From Pseudomonadota bacterium (GTDB taxonomy: Bacteria; Pseudomonadota; Gammaproteobacteria; Steroidobacterales; Steroidobacteraceae): 48,717 nucleotides of DNA. Of this stretch, positions 27,467 to 33,827 are shown piece by piece. The notes beneath the pieces were generated by a model. That model was not told the origin of the DNA. It did no database searches and saw only the letters and a program-made list of their open reading frames with translations. A program made the position numbers and the translations under genes. How positions within the stretch are numbered: the first letter of the stretch is position 1; every line of letters starts with the position of its first letter. The stretch lies in assembly GCA_023433515.1 (NCBI GenBank), contig JAEZCN010000090.1, forward strand, positions 1 through 48,717, in the 5' to 3' direction.

Positions 27467-28057
27467 ATGGCCAAGCTCTACTTCTATTACTCGACGATGA
27501 ACGCGGGCAAATCCACCGCGTTGCTGCAGGCCGGTCACAACTACGAGGAGCGTGGCATGCGTACGCTGCTCTACACCGCGAAACTCGACGACCGGCAGGG
27601 CGGACGCATCCACTCGCGCATCGGCATCGATCGCGAGGCGCGGCATTTCCACCCAGGGCTCAACCTGCGTACCGAGATCGCGCGCGAGCACATGCGTTCG
27701 CCGCTCGCCTGCATCCTGGTCGACGAGTCGCAGTTCCTGACGCCGGAGCAGGTCAAACAACTCGCCGCGGTGGTCGACGAACTCAATATCCCCGTGCTGT
27801 GTTACGGCCTGCGCACGGACTTTCGCGGCGAGCTGTTTCCGGGAAGCGCGCAGCTGCTCGGGTGGGCTGACAACCTGGTCGAGATCAAGACCATCTGCCA
27901 CTGCGGCCGCAAGGCCATCATGGTCGTCCGTGTCAAGAGCGATGGCACGGCGGAACGCGAGGGAGCGCAGATCGAGATCGGCGGCAACGAGCGTTACGTG
28001 CCGCTGTGCAGGAAGCATTTTTCGCAAGCTCTTGCGGGCGCGACGATTCCTGCCTGA
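27467..28057 (+). CDS. tdk: Thymidine kinase
   Basis: The product is 196 residues, the typical length for the TK1-like family. The P-loop is YYSTMNAGKSTALLQ (about 8-22), the Walker B-like motif is ILVDESQFL with the catalytic Glu following, and the lasso/substrate motif is GLRTDFRGELFPGS. Zinc-site residues include ICHCGRKA and LCRKHF. It makes dTMP from thymidine and ATP in the cytoplasm. It is in an operon with nupC and completes a salvage step. Confidence 0.96.
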   Translation: MAKLYFYYSTMNAGKSTALLQAGHNYEERGMRTLLYTAKLDDRQGGRIHSRIGIDREARHFHPGLNLRTEIAREHMRSPLACILVDESQFLTPEQVKQLAAVVDELNIPVLCYGLRTDFRGELFPGSAQLLGWADNLVEIKTICHCGRKAIMVVRVKSDGTAEREGAQIEIGGNERYVPLCRKHFSQALAGATIPA

Positions 28058-28123
28058 AGAACCGCGCGCGCTGCGCAAGATTCGATCAGCACTTCCCTTG
28101 CACCTCGAAGAATCGTGCGGGTG

Positions 28124-28172
28124 TTGCTGCGCACCGCTGTCGCGCACGCGCAGCAAGCGTCGCGTTTTCTGT
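28124..28172 (+). terminator. Probable terminator after nupC-tdk
   Basis: TTGCTGCGC (28124-28132) pairs with GCGCAGCAA (28148-28156) across a 15-base loop that can itself pair partly. About 8 bases later comes TTTTCTGTT. The position after tdk and before the receptor gene suits termination, but the T-tract is displaced. Confidence 0.4.
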
Positions 28173-28257
28173 TGTAACTGCCACGTCATCTCATTAACGT
28201 GTACTCATAAACCCGCAGCGCCGCAGAGATGGCGTCGGCAAGAAAACGGAGAATTCC

Positions 28258-30819
28258 ATGCGAAACACTCACCGGGCAACGTTGCTTCGGTTCAACAAGC
28301 CGGTCATTGCAGGCGCAATCTTGTTAGGCACGGGCATCGGTCAGAACGCGCTCGCGCAATCGTCCGCGACGGAGGCCATCGAGGACGACCTCGCGGAAGT
28401 GGTGGTGTCCGCCTCGCGCCTGCGCGAGATCGGTCTCGTCGGCAACCAGACGGCTCCGAAGTCCCGCGTCACGCTCACCGGCGAATACCTGGAATCCCAG
28501 GCTTCCGGCCAGACGGTGTTCCAGAGTCTCAACCAGATTCCCGGCGTCAACTTCACGAACTCCGATCCGTACGGCGGATCGGGCGGTAACCTGCGTATCC
28601 GCGGCTTCGACGGTTCGCGTGTCTCGGTGACGTTCGACGGCATCCCGCTCAACGACTCCGGCAACTATTCGCTGTATCCGAACCAGATGCTCGATCCCGA
28701 GCTCATCGAACGCGTGGACGTGAACCTGGGCACCACCGACGTGGACAGCCCGACGGCCTCCGCCACCGGCGGAACCGTCGCCTACAAGACTCGCCGGCCG
28801 GCGCAGGAATTCGGCGGCTTCGCGGTCATGTCGTACGGCGAAAACGATTTCAAACGCGGGCTTCTGCGCATCGATACCGGCGAAATGGGTCCGTGGGGCA
28901 CGAAGGCATTCGTCGCCGCCTCCTACCAGGACTACGACAAATTCAAGGGACCGGGCGGACTCACACGCAAGCAGTTCAACTTCATGGTCCGGCAGGACTT
29001 CGAGAACAACAACTTCGTGAGCCTCGCGGGCCACTGGAACGAGAACCGCAACGCGTTCTACCGCACGACCAGCATCGCGAACTTCGAGACCTTCGGACGC
29101 GATTACGACAATCTGGCGACCTGCACGCGCGATGCACCGACCGCGGGCGTGGTCGACAACGAAAACGCGCAGATCGTGGGCAACCAGCCCGGACTGCCGG
29201 CCTCGGACAATCCCGTGAATCCGTCGAGCTGCAGCAATTTCTACGGCGTGCGCATCAACCCGTCGGACACGGGCAACTTCCGCATGCAGTCGCTGTGGCA
29301 TCTCGGTGAGGCATTGCGTCTGTCCTTCGATGCGTCCTGGCAATACACCCTCGCCAACGGCGGCGGCTCCACGACGATCGCGGAGACCCCGTCGGCGACC
29401 TCGCCCGACAAGCGCGTGCTCGGCGACACCAACCTGACCGGCTGGGATCTCAACGGCGACGGCGACATCCTCGACACCATCCGCTTCCACACGCCGAACA
29501 ACACCAACACGCGGCGCTGGGGCGCGACCACCTCGCTGATCTGGGACATCAACGAGGACAACATCCTGCGCTTTGCCTTCTCGTGGGATCGCGCGCGCCA
29601 CCGCCAGACGGCGCAGTGGGGCTACATCAATGACGAAGGTACGGGCGTCCTGGACGTGTTCGGTGGCCGCGGCGGTCGAGTCGTGCTGGCCGCCGACGGC
29701 GACGAGCTGCGCGGCCGCGACCGCTTCTCGATCGCGGAGCTCAAGCAGTACGCGCTCGAGTGGCGCTCCGAATTCATGGACGACAAGCTGATCGCGGCGA
29801 TCGGCGTGCGCGCGCCGTTCTTCACGCGCGAGCTCAACCAGTACTGCTACACGCCGAACGGCGGTTCGGGCACCTCGGGCACGATCGGCGCCGGTGGTGG
29901 TGCGTTGTGCACGAGCCGCTCGCCACTCAGCATGCTCCCGAACGGCAACGTGACGTTCGCGCCGGCCGCGAACGCGATGACGGGTCCGGTGGAATTCATT
30001 CCGCCGTGGAGCGACGAAGTCGAGTTCGACGACATCCTGCCGAACGCCGGCATCACGTTCAAACCGTGGGAGAACCACTCGTTCTACGCGTCGTATGCCG
30101 AAGGTCTGTCGGCGCCGCGCACGGACAACCTGTACTCGGTGATCCGCCTCGACGACGGTGGCATCGGTCACCCGACGCCCGAGTCGGAGACCACGAAGGC
30201 CTACGATGTCGGCTGGCGCATGAACAACTCGCGCACCATCGCCTCTCTCGCGCTGTACCGCATCGACTACACGAACCGCATCGTGACGTCGTTCGACGAG
30301 GCGCTCGGTTTCAACGTCGACCGCAACGTCGGCGACGTGAAGGTCGAGGGCTTCGATGCGCAGCTCGGCCGGCGCTTCGGCGAACTCGTGGACCTGAGCC
30401 TTTCGGTGGCCTACAACGACAGCGAGCTGCTCGACGACATCCCGACGTCGACCACGCCGATCCCGACCGCCGGCAAGACGCTGGTCGAGACGCCGAAGTG
30501 GATGTTCGGCGCGCGCATCGACGTCAAGGCGACCGAGAACATGCGCGTGGGCCTGCAGGCGAAGAAGGTCGACGATCGTTATGGCACCGATCTCAACACC
30601 GAGATCTCGCCCGGATACACGGTCGTGGATCTCGACGCGCGTTACACGATCAACTTCCCCGGCATCGATTCCGCCGAGGTCCGGTTGAACGTGATCAACC
30701 TGCTCGACGAGGAGTACTTCGGCAACATCAGCTCGGGCACCGGTCTCGGCAGTTCGGTCGGCTTCTATTCGATCGGCGCGCCGCGCACGGTGATGGGCTC
30801 GATCCGTTTCAACTTCTGA
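28258..30819 (+). CDS. TonB-dependent outer-membrane receptor
   Basis: The product is 853 residues. A signal peptide (to about residue 33, ...GQNALAQ) is followed by a TonB-box-like EVVVSASR stretch, the plug (about 65-180; SLNQIPGVNF, GNLRIRGFDGSRVSVTFDGIPL) and a 22-strand barrel ending in a terminal Phe (GSIRFNF). It should import a ligand across the outer membrane with TonB-ExbBD energy. The ligand is unknown; the position between nupC-tdk and a secreted nuclease gene, 13 bases from the latter, suggests nucleic-acid fragments, nucleotides or a phosphate-rich compound. ACGGAG precedes the ATG. Confidence 0.92.
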   Translation: MRNTHRATLLRFNKPVIAGAILLGTGIGQNALAQSSATEAIEDDLAEVVVSASRLREIGLVGNQTAPKSRVTLTGEYLESQASGQTVFQSLNQIPGVNFTNSDPYGGSGGNLRIRGFDGSRVSVTFDGIPLNDSGNYSLYPNQMLDPELIERVDVNLGTTDVDSPTASATGGTVAYKTRRPAQEFGGFAVMSYGENDFKRGLLRIDTGEMGPWGTKAFVAASYQDYDKFKGPGGLTRKQFNFMVRQDFENNNFVSLAGHWNENRNAFYRTTSIANFETFGRDYDNLATCTRDAPTAGVVDNENAQIVGNQPGLPASDNPVNPSSCSNFYGVRINPSDTGNFRMQSLWHLGEALRLSFDASWQYTLANGGGSTTIAETPSATSPDKRVLGDTNLTGWDLNGDGDILDTIRFHTPNNTNTRRWGATTSLIWDINEDNILRFAFSWDRARHRQTAQWGYINDEGTGVLDVFGGRGGRVVLAADGDELRGRDRFSIAELKQYALEWRSEFMDDKLIAAIGVRAPFFTRELNQYCYTPNGGSGTSGTIGAGGGALCTSRSPLSMLPNGNVTFAPAANAMTGPVEFIPPWSDEVEFDDILPNAGITFKPWENHSFYASYAEGLSAPRTDNLYSVIRLDDGGIGHPTPESETTKAYDVGWRMNNSRTIASLALYRIDYTNRIVTSFDEALGFNVDRNVGDVKVEGFDAQLGRRFGELVDLSLSVAYNDSELLDDIPTSTTPIPTAGKTLVETPKWMFGARIDVKATENMRVGLQAKKVDDRYGTDLNTEISPGYTVVDLDARYTINFPGIDSAEVRLNVINLLDEEYFGNISSGTGLGSSVGFYSIGAPRTVMGSIRFNF

Positions 30820-30832
30820 ACCGCGCGCCACG

Positions 30833-32092
30833 GTGCGCGGCCTCGCGGTAGTCATCCTGGCGGGGGGGGGACGGGCCCCCCCCCCCCCCCCCCCCTCCGC
30901 ACCGCCCTCTCCCGACACAGTCCGCATCGCGACCTTCAACGCCAGCCTCAATCGCGACAGCGAAGGTGGTTTGCGCAGAGCCGTCTCGACTCCCGACGAT
31001 CCCCAGGTCCGCGCGGTCGCGACGATCATCCGGATCGTGCGTCCCGACATCCTGTTGCTGCAGGAGTTCGATTACGACGCCGAGGGCGCCGCGCTGCGCG
31101 ACTTCCAGGCTAACTATCTGGCGCGGAGCGACGGAAACACGGCGCAGATCGAATACGAGCATTCGTTCTTCGCGGAATCGAACACCGGCATTCCTTCAGG
31201 CCTCGATCTCGACAACGACGGCAGGATCGGCGGCGGCGCGGACACGCTCGGATTCGGCGCGTTTCCCGGCCAGTACGGCATGGTCGTGTTGTCGAAGTTT
31301 CCGATCGGACGCGCGCGCGTCCGCACGTTCCGCAAGTTCCCGTGGCGCGACATGCCCGGCGCGCTGCTGCCCGACCGGCCCGACACGCCCGAGCCCGCCG
31401 ACTGGTATTCCGCCGAGGAACTCGCGGTGCTGCCGCTCAGCTCGAAGAGCCACTGGGACATCCCCGTGCGGATCGGCGCGAAGACGCTGCACCTGCTCGC
31501 GAGCCACCCGACACCGCCCGCCTTCGACGGGCCCGAAGACCGCAACGGCCTGCGCAACCACGACGAGATCCGGTTCTGGAAGGACTATCTGTCGGGCCAC
31601 GATGCCCGGTACATCCGCGACGACGCCGGGAAGCGCGGCGGCTTCACGGGCAAGTCATTCGTCGTCATGGGGGATCTCAACTCGGATCCGCAGGACGGCG
31701 ACAGCCGGCATGAGGCCATCCGCGCCCTCATCGCGCATCCGCGGATCGCGGGAATTCACGTGCCCGTCAGCGCGGGCGCGGCCGAGGCGTCGGCGCGCCA
31801 GGGCGGCGCGAACACCGGCCATCGCGGGAAGGAAACCGATACCGCCGACTTCAACGACCGCATCGCCGGAAATCTGCGGGTCGACTATCTACTGCCGTCC
31901 GCGAATCTCACGGTCTGCGGCCACGGCGTCTTCTGGCCGGCATCGGACGGCGAACATGCGTCGCTGGTCTGGGGGACCCCTCCGCCGAGCTCGGATCACC
32001 GCCTCGTATGGATGGACATCACCGCAGGCGCAGCTCGATGCCCACCGGGCAGTGATCCGACAACCAGCGGTTCTTCGCCACCTCGTCGTTGA
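30833..32092 (+). CDS. Secreted endonuclease/exonuclease/phosphatase (EEP) family protein
   Basis: The product is 419 residues as read. The EEP (DNase I-like) motifs are in order: ATFNASLN, LLQEFDY (metal-binding Glu), LASHPTPP (catalytic His), VMGDLNSDP (Asp/Asn) and the C-terminal SSDHRLVW. The N-terminus MRGLAVVILAGGG looks like the start of a signal peptide cut short by a run encoding APPPPPPS; this lies on a G9/C20 homopolymer (30862-30895), so the true N-terminus or the frame there is doubtful. It should act outside the cytoplasm on nucleic acids or phosphoesters. GTG start, 13 bases after the receptor stop, no clear ribosome site. Its last ~74 bases overlap the converging fusion gene. 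Confidence 0.8.
   Translation: MRGLAVVILAGGGRAPPPPPPSAPPSPDTVRIATFNASLNRDSEGGLRRAVSTPDDPQVRAVATIIRIVRPDILLLQEFDYDAEGAALRDFQANYLARSDGNTAQIEYEHSFFAESNTGIPSGLDLDNDGRIGGGADTLGFGAFPGQYGMVVLSKFPIGRARVRTFRKFPWRDMPGALLPDRPDTPEPADWYSAEELAVLPLSSKSHWDIPVRIGAKTLHLLASHPTPPAFDGPEDRNGLRNHDEIRFWKDYLSGHDARYIRDDAGKRGGFTGKSFVVMGDLNSDPQDGDSRHEAIRALIAHPRIAGIHVPVSAGAAEASARQGGANTGHRGKETDTADFNDRIAGNLRVDYLLPSANLTVCGHGVFWPASDGEHASLVWGTPPPSSDHRLVWMDITAGAARCPPGSDPTTSGSSPPRR
30862..30895. repeat. G9 ... C20 homopolymer tract at the 5' end of the EEP gene
   Basis: Nine G (30862-30870), then AC, GGG, then twenty C (30876-30895). The tract lies within the first ~22 codons of the EEP gene. It is either a slippage-prone contingency locus or a sequencing/assembly artefact. 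Confidence 0.9.
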
Positions 32093-33770
32093 AGACGACG
32101 CGCACGAACGGACTCTTCGCCATCGACTTCGCGAGATCGCGGCCCAGCAGGATCGTGTCGATGTACTCCCGCCACTCGCTATCCTTGGTGCACGGGATGA
32201 ACTTGCGGCGCGCGGTGACATCCGTGAGTCGCGCCGCCGCGGGCTCGCCGTCGGAGATCTCCGCGAAGACGTTGAGCTGACGCCCCTGCTCGTCCCGCGC
32301 CGGACCCTTCTCGAGCGAGAAGCGGCGGTTGAAATCCCCGAGCACTCCGAAGCGTCTGCCCGCGCTCGCCTGCGAGTCGATCCACGCCTCGAGCGGCGCC
32401 ACCTGCTTCGAGAGCAGGTCGCAATTGCGGCCGGGCGCGGTCAGCAGGCCCGCGGGGCAACCCGACTTCAAGTGCACCGACATCAGCGTGAATTCGTTGC
32501 GTGTTCCCGGGAAAAACGTCGCGACGACGCCGCGCCGCACCGCGTCGTCGAGCGACAGCGCCTCGTACTCCGCCTCGCAGCGGAACGGCAGGCCGCGCCG
32601 GACCGCGAAGCCGTTCTTCTGCGTGTGCGCGCGCCTCGAGAAGCAGAAGTCGTAACCGGGAAACACCCGCGCCGCGGCTTCGGGCCCATCTACTTCCTGC
32701 AACGCGACGATGTCGGCGCGCAGTTCGACCGCGGCGGCGCGCAGCGCGGCATGATCTTCTTTCGTGCGCGGCTCGCGCTTCGTGATCGCACAGGGCAACG
32801 TGCGATCGTCGCCGGCCACCATGCCGCCATTCTCCGCGCAACTCGTCCGCAGCGCGATGTGGGTTTCGGGAGTCATGAGGTATTCGATGTTCCACGTCGC
32901 GATGCGCACGCGTTCCGGATCGCCGGACCACGCGGCGATGCCCGGCAGCGCGAGCACGGGACTCTCGGTGCGCAGGCCCGCGAATTTCTCCTCGACCGAG
33001 CCGAAGGGCGCGGTCCACGAACCGTAGATGGGATTCGGCAGCAGGAACCAGGCGGTCCCGAAGCGCGGCGCGAGTCTCTCGCGGTCCCCGACGTACACGC
33101 GCGGTTCGACGAAGTCGCCGACGTCGTCGCCGACCATGGCGACGATGCGGTAGTTTGCCGCGACGAACGCGCGGCGCGAGGTCTTCGCCGCCCAGTCGGG
33201 GCGCTCGCCCCGCAGCAGCATTCGGTCCGGGTCGGGCGCCGGGTCGATTCCGAGCGCGACGAGATTGCGCATCGTCGCGGTCTTCGCCGGGCACTTGTCG
33301 TCCGCGGTCGGCGCCGGCGTCGAACAGTCGCGATTCGAGATGTAGAACACCGTGTGGCCGAGCCGGCGCGCGGCCGCGATGAATTCGCGCGCGCCCGGGA
33401 TGGCTTCCGCCTCGCCAGCCATGACCCATTCGCCCCAGGTCGCCGGGCTGAAGTTGGCGCGATCGCGCAGCAACCGGGCCTGGTAGATGGAGTTGTCGAG
33501 CACGGTTTCGTCGAGATCGAGCACGACCGCCGTGGGAAGCCGCGCGAGCTCGTCCGCCGGCGTGTCAGCCTGCTCGAGCGCCGCGCTGCCCGGCGCCGGC
33601 GCCGCGACCTTCCCGGCTGCCTGGCGGTAGACCTGTTCGGCGATGGCGCGGAACTCCGGTGCGCGTTGCAGCCACAGCGTGGCGTTCAGCGTTTCGCGAC
33701 CCGTCGAGTCTTCGGCATGCGCCGGCACGATGCAGCAACAAACAAGGACAAACCACGGGAGTCGCGCCAT
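32019..33770 (-). CDS. Fusion of P4-type acid phosphatase (HAD) and EEP nuclease, secreted
   Basis: The product is 583 residues. Signal peptide to about residue 19 (PAHA). Residues ~30-265 form a class B/lipoprotein-e(P4)-like HAD phosphatase with VVLDLDETVLDNSIYQ (85-89 DLDET), FYISNRD, a conserved Lys (AAKTSRR) and MVGDDVGDF. Residues ~285-583 form a DNase I-like EEP domain with ATWNIEYL (N294), ALQEVDG (E359), SVHLKSG (H433), VLGDFNRRF (D479) and SDHCPVG (571-573). Both active sites look intact. P4 phosphatases release nucleosides from nucleotides, and EEP enzymes cut phosphodiesters, so one secreted chain could take nucleic acid fragments to nucleosides for NupC. GGAGG precedes the ATG inside a hairpin. 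The P4-type protein normally carries a lipobox; none is evident. Confidence 0.88.
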   Translation of the reverse strand: MARLPWFVLVCCCIVPAHAEDSTGRETLNATLWLQRAPEFRAIAEQVYRQAAGKVAAPAPGSAALEQADTPADELARLPTAVVLDLDETVLDNSIYQARLLRDRANFSPATWGEWVMAGEAEAIPGAREFIAAARRLGHTVFYISNRDCSTPAPTADDKCPAKTATMRNLVALGIDPAPDPDRMLLRGERPDWAAKTSRRAFVAANYRIVAMVGDDVGDFVEPRVYVGDRERLAPRFGTAWFLLPNPIYGSWTAPFGSVEEKFAGLRTESPVLALPGIAAWSGDPERVRIATWNIEYLMTPETHIALRTSCAENGGMVAGDDRTLPCAITKREPRTKEDHAALRAAAVELRADIVALQEVDGPEAAARVFPGYDFCFSRRAHTQKNGFAVRRGLPFRCEAEYEALSLDDAVRRGVVATFFPGTRNEFTLMSVHLKSGCPAGLLTAPGRNCDLLSKQVAPLEAWIDSQASAGRRFGVLGDFNRRFSLEKGPARDEQGRQLNVFAEISDGEPAAARLTDVTARRKFIPCTKDSEWREYIDTILLGRDLAKSMAKSPFVRVVFNDEVAKNRWLSDHCPVGIELRLR

Positions 33771-33774
33771 GAAT

Positions 33775-33796
33775 CCTCCGCTGATCCAGCGCGGAG
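33775..33796 (-). promoter_or_regulatory. Hairpin covering the ribosome site of the phosphatase-nuclease gene
   Basis: On the minus strand CTCC-GC-GCTG-GAT-CAGC-GGAG folds with a two-base bulge, and its 3' arm contains the GGAGG ribosome site that serves the ATG at 33770. The structure could hide the site or be the tail of a terminator for the upstream GGDEF-EAL gene, though no T-tract follows. Confidence 0.4.
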
Positions 33797-33827
33797 TATT
33801 CCAGACTTCATGCGGCGTTCGGAAGCT

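Noticed and set aside
28324..31050. Long open frame on the minus strand across the TonB receptor
   Set aside because: It is a composition shadow of the plus-strand receptor, which has a signal peptide, plug motifs and a terminal Phe.
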